Shown here in pieces: positions 51,629 through 58,975 of a stretch of 60,473 nt of DNA. Every line of letters starts with the position of its first letter. Within the stretch, counting starts at the first letter, position 1. Origin of the DNA: a virus; the IMG/VR virus record IMGVR_UViG_3300043448_000474, positions 1-60,473 of that record. One strand, 5' to 3'. Below the pieces are notes generated by a model. The model was not told the origin of the DNA, ran no database searches, and saw nothing but the letters and a program-made list of their open reading frames with translations. Both the position numbers and the translations under genes were made by a program.

Positions 51629-51819
51629 AAGTAAAACTATACGAAGTGCTCAGCCGCTGCGTCCTAGACGGGATGCAGAACGCAAGAAAAGATGCGTCAA
51701 TAGAGAGAGGCTGCATGGACCCAGTAGCTGAATTATCGCAAGCCGATATTGAGGAGATTCATATCAGCGTCATGCGCGAGATATCCGAGTACATCGATTT
51801 CAAAGACAATGCCAAGTAA
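51625..51819 (+). CDS. hypothetical small helical protein
   Basis: A 64-residue protein (MKVKLYEVLSRCVLDGMQNARK ... DIEEIHISVMREISEYIDF), mostly helical and acidic at the end. The ATG overlaps the upstream TGA and the 3' end overlaps the next gene by 11 bases. The phrase QADIEEIHISVMREISEYIDF resembles small phage proteins of unknown function. Confidence 0.62.
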   Translation: MKVKLYEVLSRCVLDGMQNARKDASIERGCMDPVAELSQADIEEIHISVMREISEYIDFKDNAK

Positions 51820-52144
51820 ACCAGTCCGACTACCGCGCAACGTCATCATCGCCATCAAGAAAGACATCAAGGATGGGAGAACATTCAGGGAAATATGTTC
51901 TGCGCACCATGTTGCAGCAGCAACCGTGAAACGGGTCAGGGAACTGAAAACTGTCCCTAAGAAAGATGAGTTCTTTAGGGATGACAGCGCGTGGCCGTGC
52001 AAACACAGTCGCGAGAAGCTGGAGATGATCAAGAAAGCCAGGAAGGCGGGTGCGCTGATAAAAGACATCGCGGCGCAGTTCCATGTGTCCATGAGCTACG
52101 TGAGCAACATCATCAACGGCAGGGAAAGGAGCGCAGAAAAATGA
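51809..52144 (+). CDS. double-HTH DNA-binding protein
   Basis: A 111-residue protein with two helix-turn-helix patterns: KDIKDGRTFREICSAHHVAAATVKRVREL (about 16-44) and KARKAGALIKDIAAQFHVSMSYVSNIINGR (about 74-103). The second is a textbook resolvase-like HTH. The start is ATG 51809 (MPSKPVRLPRN); the longer ORF is a shadow of the previous gene. It is a candidate transcription regulator in the early operon. Confidence 0.75.
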   Translation: MPSKPVRLPRNVIIAIKKDIKDGRTFREICSAHHVAAATVKRVRELKTVPKKDEFFRDDSAWPCKHSREKLEMIKKARKAGALIKDIAAQFHVSMSYVSNIINGRERSAEK

Positions 52145-52395
52145 CCGAACAACAGCAGTCAGTGCTCAGGAAGGCGGCGCACGATCTTGGAGAACACTTC
52201 GATACGATTCAGATTTTCGTCACCACCCACCAACCGGCTGAATTGGGCGGAACAATGCACGGCTCGCTTGGGGTTGGAAACTGGTACGCTCGCTACGGCC
52301 AGATTAGAGAATGGCTTATCAGGACCGACGAAGACGCCAAGTGCTCCGTAAGACACGAGAGAGCGAGAGAAGAAAACGACGGTGAAGAGGATTAG
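52141..52395 (+). CDS. hypothetical small protein
   Basis: An 84-residue protein: VLRKAAHDLGEHFDTIQIFVTTHQPAELGGTMHGSLGVGNWYARYGQIREWLIR, with an acidic tail. The pattern HFDTIQIFVTTH...GNWYARYGQIREWL is compact and looks conserved, as in small phage proteins annotated only as hypothetical. The ATG overlaps the upstream TGA (ATGA). Function is unknown. Confidence 0.7.
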   Translation: MTEQQQSVLRKAAHDLGEHFDTIQIFVTTHQPAELGGTMHGSLGVGNWYARYGQIREWLIRTDEDAKCSVRHERAREENDGEED

Positions 52396-52867
52396 CCTTA
52401 AGTTCCAGGAGTTCGACCTGGCGATCAACACGGCTCGTCTTCGGATGGCTGTTTCGATTGCTGCAGGATTGAACGCCCAGAACAAGGTTAGCGGACGATC
52501 ATGGATCAGGAGGTTTTACGAGGAGGTCATCGGTGTCTGCGGAGAAATAGCTGTAGCTAAACTTGGCGGATTTTACTTTGTCCCAGGGCTCAACGAGTTT
52601 CACGTTGTGCCGGACGTGTTCAAGGATGTGGAAGTCCGCTCCACAGACCGTGAGGATGGCTGCCTCATCATTCGCGACAACGATGTTCCTGACCGCCGTT
52701 TCATCCTGGCGATCGTGACAGGGAGCGATGTTGTGCTTGCGGGGTGGATTTACGGGAATAGCGGGATGAAGGATGAGTACCTGCGCAACCCAAACAACCA
52801 CTCCCCGGCGTGGTTCATCCCAAGGCACAGGCTCAATTCGATGGGGATGTTCAAGGTAGCGCCTTGA
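52382..52867 (+). CDS. possible PD-(D/E)XK nuclease-like protein
   Basis: A 161-residue protein from GTG 52382. The central part reads IGVCGEIAVAKLGGFYFVPG...PDVFKDVEVRSTDREDGCLIIRDNDV, followed by FILAIVTGSDVVLAGWIYGNS and a tail with AWFIPRHRLNSM. The GE...D...EVR order with alternating strands suggests a restriction-nuclease-like fold, but the catalytic lysine is replaced or displaced, so activity is uncertain. Similar phage proteins are usually of unknown role. Promoter site 6 overlaps its stop codon. Confidence 0.65.
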   Translation: MKRISLKFQEFDLAINTARLRMAVSIAAGLNAQNKVSGRSWIRRFYEEVIGVCGEIAVAKLGGFYFVPGLNEFHVVPDVFKDVEVRSTDREDGCLIIRDNDVPDRRFILAIVTGSDVVLAGWIYGNSGMKDEYLRNPNNHSPAWFIPRHRLNSMGMFKVAP

Positions 52868-52892
52868 CTCGTGTTGTGCGGTGTATTACACC
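52864..52892 (+). promoter_or_regulatory. promoter/operator site 6 (RNA ligase)
   Basis: TTGACT (52864-52869), 14 bases, TATTAC (52884-52889) in a perfect GGTGTATTACACC (52880-52892). ATG 52902 follows 12 bases after the hexamer; ATG 52896 follows after only 6. Confidence 0.78.
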
Positions 52893-52901
52893 TGCATGCG
52901 C

Positions 52902-53879
52902 ATGAAGTTGGCTTCCATAGAGACGATCTCAGAGATACTTCCGCACACCAACGCTGACTCCCTAGAGATAGCCAAGGTTCTTGGGTGGCAGGTCATAGTC
53001 CGTAAAGGCGAGTTCAAGGCTGGTGAATCGATCGTTTTTATCCCGATCGACACCATCCTACCAGATGCACCATGGTCTGCTTTCCTCAAGAAGGGCGATA
53101 GGGCCATTCGGCTGAACACCATCAAACTGCGAGGTCAGTACAGCCAGGGCCTGGTACAACCGCTGTCCATCCTACCGGAGAACGTCCGTGGATGGCATTT
53201 GGGTGCTGATGTGGGCGGTGAACTGGGTATCAAGAAGTACGAGAAGGAGATTCCAGCCTGTCTCAGCGGTGAGGTGCATGGCCCATTCCCGTCTCATATC
53301 GCGCCAAAGACCGACGAGGATAACGGGCTGAGCAACCCAGATATCGTGAAGTACGTCCTGGAGCAGGAGTGCTTCGCCACCCTGAAGCTCGACGGGTCGT
53401 CCTGCACTATCGTGGTGCGTGGCGGCAAGATCGAGTACGTCTGCTCCCGCAACCTGAGCCTAAAGGAGTCGGACACCAACGGCTTCTGGAGGGCTGCCAA
53501 GAAACTGAGCCTCACCGAGGACATGAGTTTGGTCATCCAGGGTGAGCTCATGGGGCCTGGAGTGCAGGGGAACCAGCTGGGGCTTCTTGAGCCGACGCTT
53601 TACGTTTACCAGATCCGAGACCTCGATACAGGAAAGTGGATCGGATACGCACACATGAGTGCGCTGTGTCAGGTTGATCTCAAGTGCAACTTCGTCCCGT
53701 TCATCAGATACATCGACACCGGATCTTCGGTGGAGTCACTGCAGGAGTTGGCAGACGCGCAGACGGTTCTCGGTAAACCGGCCGAGGGCATCGTTGTGAG
53801 AACGGTTAAGACAGAGTCGATGGGCATAGGACGCCCACTCGGTTTCAAGATCATCAACCGCAACTACAAAGACCAGTAA
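52902..53879 (+). CDS. RNA ligase (DRB0094-type)
   Basis: A 325-residue protein. The N-terminal MKLASIETISEILPHTNADSLEIA...GWQVIVRKGEFKAGE is an OB-like domain typical of the DRB0094/Rnl5-like group. Residues from about 155 form the nucleotidyltransferase domain: motif I KLDG (162-165, K162 takes AMP), SRN (motif Ia/III region), LVIQGELMG, and motif IV/V EGIVVRT...GFKIINRNY. It seals nicked or broken RNA, perhaps repairing tRNA cut by host defence. ATG 52902 is chosen for its family-like MKLASI start and its 12-base distance from the promoter hexamer. Confidence 0.88.
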   Translation: MKLASIETISEILPHTNADSLEIAKVLGWQVIVRKGEFKAGESIVFIPIDTILPDAPWSAFLKKGDRAIRLNTIKLRGQYSQGLVQPLSILPENVRGWHLGADVGGELGIKKYEKEIPACLSGEVHGPFPSHIAPKTDEDNGLSNPDIVKYVLEQECFATLKLDGSSCTIVVRGGKIEYVCSRNLSLKESDTNGFWRAAKKLSLTEDMSLVIQGELMGPGVQGNQLGLLEPTLYVYQIRDLDTGKWIGYAHMSALCQVDLKCNFVPFIRYIDTGSSVESLQELADAQTVLGKPAEGIVVRTVKTESMGIGRPLGFKIINRNYKDQ

Positions 53880-53881
53880 TC

Positions 53882-54064
53882 ATGGATCCAAAAACAAATC
53901 AGCCAATGAAGAGTGTGCGCGTTAGAGACGAGCATAAAGTTTTGCTAGTCTCACCTGAGACTCATGCCCGTTTCAAAAGATACGCTCAACAGACGGGATA
54001 CAAAATGCAGTACATTGCAGATATTGCGATTGAGGATTTTTTGAATCGAAAGGAAGAGGGATGA
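53882..54064 (+). CDS. small RHH-like regulator
   Basis: A 60-residue protein: SVRVRDEHKVLLVSPETHARFKRYAQQTGYKMQYIADIAIEDFLNRK. The strand plus two helices (ETHARFKRYAQQTG; MQYIADIAIEDFL) fit a ribbon-helix-helix or antitoxin-like fold. It is a second candidate for binding the recurrent palindrome. It overlaps the next gene by four bases. Confidence 0.65.
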   Translation: MDPKTNQPMKSVRVRDEHKVLLVSPETHARFKRYAQQTGYKMQYIADIAIEDFLNRKEEG

Positions 54065-54492
54065 ACACATCCACCGAAAAGCTGGTGATGGCGCTGCGAG
54101 TCTTAGCGGCCGATATCCAGTCCGACGACGGCGTTGCCAACGCCGCGATTCACGAAGCTGCTCAGCGCCTGGAACAGCAGAGCGAGAAGATCAAGCGGCT
54201 ATACGAGGGCATCCTCAAGAACAACCAAGAGATCGAGCAGACCTGCGGCAAGGTGCTCGGCTACCCGTGGTTCAAAGACGATCAGAAGAACTTCCCCGGC
54301 GCGACCGAGAAGGACGGCGTGTGCGTGGGTGACCACGTCGGCGAAACCATCGTGTCTGAACTAGCGAAGAGGCACGCGGAGGCGCTGGGCCGCATCAAGC
54401 GGCTGGAGGAGGCTGGGGATAGAATGCGATTGTATTGCGCTGATTCGGATGACTGCTTCGCATGGGACAAAGCCAAGGAGGACAAGCCGTGA
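54061..54492 (+). CDS. hypothetical coiled-coil protein
   Basis: A 143-residue protein, mostly helical. The N-terminal half contains AAIHEAAQRLEQQSEKIKRLYEGILKNNQEIEQTCGKVLG, and the C-terminal half contains LAKRHAEALGRIKRLEEAGDRMRLYC. It ends GTGA-coupled to the next coiled-coil gene. No family is recognised. Confidence 0.68.
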   Translation: MNTSTEKLVMALRVLAADIQSDDGVANAAIHEAAQRLEQQSEKIKRLYEGILKNNQEIEQTCGKVLGYPWFKDDQKNFPGATEKDGVCVGDHVGETIVSELAKRHAEALGRIKRLEEAGDRMRLYCADSDDCFAWDKAKEDKP

Positions 54493-54782
54493 GCGAGCCA
54501 CTGACAAAGGCCGATGTGGACAAGATTATACCTGAAGGCGATGCGAGATACGTGGCCTTGCTGGAATTGCGCATCAAGCAGCTAGAGGACGCCGCCGAGG
54601 TAGCGGCAAACCAGATTAAGCTCATGGCCGAGCTTCACTCCAAGAGGACTCTTGAGGAGCATAAGCGCGTCATGGAGCTTGAGGCTGCCATCCGCAAGAC
54701 GCTGGACGAGAACCGGCATCTCGCGGACGGCGAGGACTGCGCTCTTTACAACCTCAAGAAAGCACTCCCTGAGTGGACCTGA
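54489..54782 (+). CDS. hypothetical coiled-coil protein
   Basis: A 97-residue helical protein (LTKADVDKIIPEGDARYVALLELRIKQLEDAAEVAANQIKLMAEL) with a C-terminal GEDCALYNLKKALPEWT. Its GTG start overlaps the upstream TGA. The tail pattern LADGEDCALYNLKKAL occurs in many small phage proteins. Function is unknown. Confidence 0.68.
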   Translation: MSEPLTKADVDKIIPEGDARYVALLELRIKQLEDAAEVAANQIKLMAELHSKRTLEEHKRVMELEAAIRKTLDENRHLADGEDCALYNLKKALPEWT

Positions 54783-54801
54783 TCAAGAAAATGGTTGTCG
54801 A

Positions 54802-55344
54802 ATGAGCTACCACCAGTCAGGTCAGCTGCCTCATCACCAATACTGTTACGTTGACGCAGCAGCGATCAGCAGCGGCGAGGGATTTGTTCCATGCGTCTGG
54901 TTCGGGCTTGTCTCGATCCCAGGCCGAATGTGGGGATGCACGGTCATGCTGGAATGCGGAGCGGTCTACAGATCGATCCCGCCGCACTTCATGGCGTTCA
55001 GCGACAAGCCAGAGGCGATCTGGACGCAGCAGCAAGCCCAGCGATGGGACTGCTACGGCAGAGAGTTCTCCACCATCGAGTACACCTACCTGCGTGGAGT
55101 TGAGTGCATGGCCAAGTGCGATGATCAGAAGTTGGTTGGTGAGTACATCTTCACCGCAGCACCCATCGACGATGGGTTTTCACGGCACCCGTCACAGGCC
55201 AAGGAGTTCATGTTCATCAAGCTCTACAACGGAAGGTTGACCATCCAGCCAACCGACAAGGTGCTTTTCATGGAGAAGTCGTTCGTGGAGCCACAATGGC
55301 CGTCAGGGCTCAAACTCTCCAACGAGGTGTGGTCTTGCGAGTGA
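54802..55344 (+). CDS. hypothetical protein, 180 aa
   Basis: A mixed alpha/beta protein (YCYVDAAAISSGEGFVPCVWFGLVSIPGRMWGCTVMLECGAVYRSIPPHFMAF), Trp/Cys-rich, with TYLRGVECMAKCDDQKLVGEYIFTAAPID in the middle. The start is ATG 54802. No family is recognised; the compact Trp/Cys-rich make-up suggests a folded enzyme-like or binding domain. Confidence 0.68.
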   Translation: MSYHQSGQLPHHQYCYVDAAAISSGEGFVPCVWFGLVSIPGRMWGCTVMLECGAVYRSIPPHFMAFSDKPEAIWTQQQAQRWDCYGREFSTIEYTYLRGVECMAKCDDQKLVGEYIFTAAPIDDGFSRHPSQAKEFMFIKLYNGRLTIQPTDKVLFMEKSFVEPQWPSGLKLSNEVWSCE

Positions 55345-55364
55345 CGAACTGAGATCGTAAACCT

Positions 55365-55541
55365 ATGGATTTCATCAAGAAAGCTGCCCTCGAACTCTGG
55401 TGCATGGCGTACGGATTCCTGCTGTTCCTCATTGCGTGGTGGATCGTGGTTGCGGTCGCCGCGCTCATTGCAGTCATCATGTTCGTTGTTTACTTGGCGA
55501 CCCCGAACAAGCCAAAGCGTAGCTCGCTTGACGATAGGTGA
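55365..55541 (+). CDS. 58-residue membrane protein
   Basis: A small ORF of 58 residues: a short amphipathic start (MDFIKKAALELW), then a long hydrophobic region (about 15-46: FLLFLIAWWIVVAVAAL, then IAVIMFVVYL) that could form one or two TM helices, then a basic tail (NKPKRSSLDDR). It is preceded by AAACCT before the ATG. The thyX promoter begins inside its last codons. It could be an inner-membrane accessory or a holin-like peptide; there is no direct evidence. Confidence 0.6.
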   Translation: MDFIKKAALELWCMAYGFLLFLIAWWIVVAVAALIAVIMFVVYLATPNKPKRSSLDDR

Positions 55542-55556
55542 ATGGTGTATTACACC
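55528..55556 (+). promoter_or_regulatory. promoter/operator site 7 (thyX operon)
   Basis: TTGACG (55528-55533), 14 bases, TATTAC (55548-55553) in a perfect GGTGTATTACACC (55544-55556). The thyX ATG follows 14 bases after the hexamer. Confidence 0.78.
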
Positions 55557-55567
55557 TTGTTGAGCCA

Positions 55568-56311
55568 ATGAAAGTCACCTCTGTTGCGGTCACGCTGAGC
55601 CTCGTCGAGGACAACGGTGTCCCGCTCACACCGGACCAGCTTCTGGTCTACACTGCTCGGGTGTCGAACCCGGACAACCAGCAGAACCACCTTACTGGAG
55701 CCAAGCTGCTTGGGTTTTGCATGCGCGAGGGCCACTGGTCGGTGTTCGATCAGGCTGACCTCACCGTCGAGATCGAGACCAGCATCTCCATCTCGATGCA
55801 GATCCTGCGCCACTGGTCTGCGAAGTTTCAGCAGTTCTCCCAGAGGTACGCCGAGGTCTCCAAGCTGGGCATGATCCTGGAGCCTGTGACCCTTCGTTTG
55901 AAGGCCAGGGGCGGCAACAGGCAGGGCAGCGGAGAAGACCTGCCGCAGGGGCACATCCTGCAGTACGTCTTCAACGACTCGGTTCAGAAGGCTGTCAGTG
56001 CCTACATGACGCTCATCGAGGGTGGCATAGCGCCCGAGAGCGCACGGTTTGTCCTGCCGCTCTGCACCAAGACACGCCTCTACATGAAGGGCTCGGCTCG
56101 CACATGGATCCACTATCTGGATCAGCGCGAATCACCGCATGCCCAGAAGGAACACAGGCTGGTCGCCAATGCGATCCGCTCCGAGTTCCAGAAACATTTC
56201 CCCACGGTCGTCGAGGCGATGGCCCTGCGGAAGAGCGAGGTGGAATCGCTCAAGTCGGAGATCGAACGCCTCAAGACGGAAATCAACCAACTGAAAGGAC
56301 AAGCACAATGA
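55568..56311 (+). CDS. thyX: FAD-dependent thymidylate synthase ThyX
   Basis: A 247-residue protein. The ThyX signature region reads ILRHWSAKFQQFSQRYAEVS: H82, S91, R93 and Y94 of the RHRxxSxxxxSxRY motif are kept, while the second Arg is Trp83. YMTLIEGGIAPESARFVLPLCTKTRLYMKGSARTWIHYLDQR is the C-terminal substrate/FAD region. It makes dTMP from dUMP using methylene-THF and FAD. An added C-terminal coiled coil (about 220-245) is unusual. The start is ATG 55568; the longer ORF from 55538 runs through the promoter. It is coupled by ATGA to the next gene. Confidence 0.92.
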   Translation: MKVTSVAVTLSLVEDNGVPLTPDQLLVYTARVSNPDNQQNHLTGAKLLGFCMREGHWSVFDQADLTVEIETSISISMQILRHWSAKFQQFSQRYAEVSKLGMILEPVTLRLKARGGNRQGSGEDLPQGHILQYVFNDSVQKAVSAYMTLIEGGIAPESARFVLPLCTKTRLYMKGSARTWIHYLDQRESPHAQKEHRLVANAIRSEFQKHFPTVVEAMALRKSEVESLKSEIERLKTEINQLKGQAQ

Positions 56312-56571
56312 ACTTCGGACAAGCACTGGAATGGCTCAAGAAGGGTAAGGCGATCTACCGCAGCGGCTGGAACGGCAAGGGTATGTGGCTCAAGATCTAC
56401 ACCCCAGAGGTCTCTGCCTCTAACCCGTACGGGAACGGTAAGGACATGACCCTGCCGTACATCTACATCGAGTATCCAGTCGGTCATGCCGCCTACCCCA
56501 ACGGCTGCCGTGTGCCGTGGCTTGCGTCCCAGACGGACATCCTTGCCAACGACTGGGCCTACAAAGCCTAA
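56308..56571 (+). CDS. DUF2829 / Tad2-like anti-Thoeris protein
   Basis: An 87-residue protein: MNFGQALEWLKKGKAIYRSGWNGKGMWLKIY, then LPYIYIEYPVGHAAYPNG, and the ending VPWLASQTDILANDWAYK. This is the full DUF2829 pattern. Members called Tad2 bind and sequester cyclic ADP-ribose signals made by Thoeris defence and so protect phage. That role is known for some members, and here it is inferred. It is translationally coupled to thyX (ATGA) and so is expressed early from promoter site 7. Confidence 0.88.
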   Translation: MNFGQALEWLKKGKAIYRSGWNGKGMWLKIYTPEVSASNPYGNGKDMTLPYIYIEYPVGHAAYPNGCRVPWLASQTDILANDWAYKA

Positions 56572-56620
56572 TGCTGGGTGCATGTTCCAGAAATCCGTTT
56601 CGGGGACACCCCAATTTCCT

Positions 56621-56779
56621 ATGACCTACACCCGCGCCCAGAAAGCAATGAAGCACGGTGTCAGTGCGGCCCCGCTCAAGCGCAGCGAGGTCGGTGACAT
56701 CGCCCGTGCGGTGAAGTCGTACAAGCTCAAGAACGACATCACCATCAACAACCGAAGACAGAGGAGGAAGACAGAATGA
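56621..56779 (+). CDS. small basic protein
   Basis: A 52-residue protein: MTYTRAQKAMKHGVSAAPLKRSEVGDIARAVKSYKLKNDITINNRRQRRK. Very basic, with one helix and an RR-rich tail. An upstream ATG at 56582 would add 13 residues. The start is preceded by TTTCCT, like several other genes here. It ends ATGA-coupled to the next gene. Nucleic-acid binding is inferred from charge. Confidence 0.58.
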   Translation: MTYTRAQKAMKHGVSAAPLKRSEVGDIARAVKSYKLKNDITINNRRQRRKTE

Positions 56780-57600
56780 CGAGATTCCAAGCGAGGCTGA
56801 TCAGCGATATGTGCCAGAACGCGTCGGAACTGAAACAGTTCCACAAGGCGTACACGGCGCTTCTCAATAGCTGCAGCGACACGGTGTTGCAGAAGCCAGT
56901 TGTCCACGCGACTCCGCAGCCGACCGTGACGGTTAGCACCACCGGCACGACACCGCCACCGCCCAGCACACCTAAGCCACTGGGACCGGAATGGTGGAAG
57001 GAGCGTCAGGCCGAAGCCATCAAGGAGCAGATCGAGATCATTGCCGACCAGAACAAGAAGATCGCGGAACTGCAGAAGCAGGTTGAAAAGTTGGAGATCC
57101 AACAGTGTGTTGACGCCAAGACGATCAAAGACCTCAAGGCGAGCCAGGCGGCTAGTGTGACTGCATCTAGCCAGATCCTCGGTGCGCTCAATGAAAGCGG
57201 CCTGAGGCAGTACGACGGCTCGTTGGCTGACAACGTCGTCGATGTGATCAAGCAGTGTGTCGTTCAGGGGAAGCAGATTCATGTGATGAACAAGGATCTG
57301 ATCAGGAAGGACAAGGAGATCGGGAAGCTCACGCAGTGGCACGCAGACTCCATCGATCAGGTCAACAAGCTCGGCAGAGAGTTAGGACAGAAGATCCAGG
57401 AGAACGAGCGCCTCAAGAAGGAACTGGAGGTGGCAGGTAAGAAGCAGAAGGCCATCATCAAAGCCGGGAACGATCTGAAGTATCTGCTGAGAGACGTATT
57501 CCCCGACGACTACCCGCTTATGTACGGCTGCGTTTCATACTGCACGCACTACATCTCTCTCTGGGACGACAACACCGCCCCACAATCATCCGCAGGTTGA
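56776..57600 (+). CDS. coiled-coil protein with Pro/Thr linker
   Basis: A 274-residue protein. An N-terminal helical part (1-40) is followed by a Thr/Pro-rich linker (PQPTVTVSTTGTTPPPPSTPKP, about 47-68), a long coiled coil (about 80-115 and 175-232: EIIADQNKKIAELQKQVEKLEI; ERLKKELEVAGKKQ), and a Cys/Tyr-rich end (PLMYGCVSYCTHYISLWDD). It resembles phage proteins annotated only as hypothetical. The 3' end overlaps the convergent SprT-like gene by 15 bases. Confidence 0.7.
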   Translation: MTRFQARLISDMCQNASELKQFHKAYTALLNSCSDTVLQKPVVHATPQPTVTVSTTGTTPPPPSTPKPLGPEWWKERQAEAIKEQIEIIADQNKKIAELQKQVEKLEIQQCVDAKTIKDLKASQAASVTASSQILGALNESGLRQYDGSLADNVVDVIKQCVVQGKQIHVMNKDLIRKDKEIGKLTQWHADSIDQVNKLGRELGQKIQENERLKKELEVAGKKQKAIIKAGNDLKYLLRDVFPDDYPLMYGCVSYCTHYISLWDDNTAPQSSAG

Positions 57601-57861
57601 AGACTCACCTGCCGGTTTAGAACGCCGGTACCCATCCTTCCAAAGCTGCTTGGCCAGGAAGGTGGCGTACCGGCTGATCTTCTTCTCGGACCAATCTGGA
57701 CACGCCATGTGCAGAAGCTCATGCACCAACGTGTCCAGACGACTCTCCTCTGGCTGGAACGGATGGATCTTGATCAGCGCCTTCGAGTAGAAACACATCC
57801 CCCAAGCCCTCTCCTTACCCAGATCCTCCTCCACGATCCTCACCTTCTTGGGAAGCGCCAT
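57586..57861 (-). CDS. SprT-like zinc metalloprotease
   Basis: A 91-residue protein. The zinc motif HELLH (47-51) in the context LDTLVHELLHMACPDWSEKKISRYATFLAKQLW is typical of small SprT/SprT-like phage proteins. IKIHPFQPEES precedes it. ATG 57861 is chosen (MALPKKVRIV...); the ORF from 57996 adds 45 residues of weaker character, which may be real if the larger form is used. It is the only minus-strand gene in the right half of the window and faces the non-coding stretch. Substrates are unknown. Confidence 0.75.
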   Translation of the reverse strand: MALPKKVRIVEEDLGKERAWGMCFYSKALIKIHPFQPEESRLDTLVHELLHMACPDWSEKKISRYATFLAKQLWKDGYRRSKPAGESSTCG

Positions 57862-58264
57862 GCACAGATAAGATCCCCTCCACACACCACATTCAAACCC
57901 AAGTCGCAAATAGAGCTTGACGAGATTCGCTGATCCCCCCTTAACATACCCCCACACCCAGTCAGCATGGATAGTGTGGAGGTGACCAGTCACCAAAAGG
58001 ACTCGGCCCTAGCCGAGGCCAGTAGGTATCCCCAACACCAGCCATAAGGCGATCCCCAGGCCATCCGCCAGGGCGCATATCCCCCGCCCCACAGCACAAA
58101 TCACCACTCAGGGGGGAGGGGTCAATTCGGTGCAAATACACATTCGGAGACAGGAGCACCGGGTTAGCCGCTGACTCTAATTGATAAAGCGGGGCGAGAG
58201 TTGAGAAGGGGGGTACCCCATATCCCCATGATGGTTTTGGCCGAACCCCGCTATACCCCCCCCC

Positions 58265-58312
58265 GCACGCGCGAGACAGTACGCGCACGCGGTATTGGTC
58301 GCGTCGCACGCG
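58265..58312. repeat. three GCACGCG boxes at two-turn spacing
   Basis: GCACGCG starts at 58265, 58285 and 58306, spaced 20 and 21 bases, i.e. about two helical turns, next to a C9 tract. Helical phasing suggests a protein-binding array. Confidence 0.5.
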
Positions 58313-58866
58313 TTCTACTTTGAAAAGGGAGGGTTGCGCCATTGGAAGCAACCTATGGCGAGAAACGGAGGGGATCGACAATGGGAGGTGTCGGTTGTTC
58401 TTTCAAATCAAACGGTTCGGCAAGGGGCGAAAGCTCCGGCGGTCAACAGCTTCGGGCTCGGACCTCGGCACCTTGGGGTGTCGGGTAGCCCAAGGGGAAA
58501 GGTTCCCCAAGCGCCGTCGGTTATTCACGCAAAAGACCTTGGGACGGACTAGAGGCTCCGGGCAGCTACACGCCCGTGTTATGCGCGACGATACCGGATC
58601 CACTCCGGGACTCGGACCTGCGCCACCCCTGATCTTCGGTTGTGGATTCGGCGGGGTGGAGTGGCAGCCGACGGCGGGGCGCAGAGAAAAGGCAGGAATC
58701 ATCGGCCTTGGGTTACTGTTCAACCCGAAAGCATCCTTGCCATGCCCCAACACTACCGGGGTTTGGTGGACCAAAACAGCGTGTCAGACGGTACGTCAAC
58801 CCGTTTCACTCCCCGGATCCGTTGGATCCGTTTGCCTTTGGGGCTCCGGTTGGAGCCTCCGAGGTT

Positions 58867-58902
58867 ACCCTAGACGCAAGCGGCGTCCTCGTCGCCTAGG
58901 GT
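58867..58902 (+). other. inverted repeat upstream of 137-aa gene
   Basis: ACCCTAG (58867-58873) and CTAGGGT (58896-58902) form a 7-bp inverted repeat around 22 bases that contain a smaller GC-rich stem. It lies 74 bases before ATG 58976 and could be a terminator-like or operator element; no T-run follows. Confidence 0.45.
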
Positions 58903-58975
58903 GTCCACCGTGCGGTTTATTCTGTCCCGATTGGGTCAGGCCGTCACGGGCCAACGCTTGCAACTCTGTAACACT

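Larger units (their letters stand above)
57862..58975. other. 1.1-kb GC-rich region without a convincing gene
   Basis: Several ORFs cross this stretch in all frames but none has domain character or a good start. The region has C and G homopolymer tracts (C9 at about 58256-58264), a cluster of GCACGCG boxes at 58265-58312, a possible nested hairpin at about 58465-58520 (TTGGG/CCCAA, then GGGGAA/TTCCCC), and an inverted repeat at 58867-58902. The end of one frame (about 58798-58899, ...SPDPLDPFAFGAPVGASEVTLDASGVLVA) looks protein-like but lacks a start and may be a remnant. Structured RNA or a control region is possible. Confidence 0.5.

Noticed and set aside
58642-58899. Frame ending in a protein-like segment (about 58798-58899)
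   Set aside because: The last 30 residues look plausible, but no start codon with support lies near, so it is mentioned only as a possible remnant.
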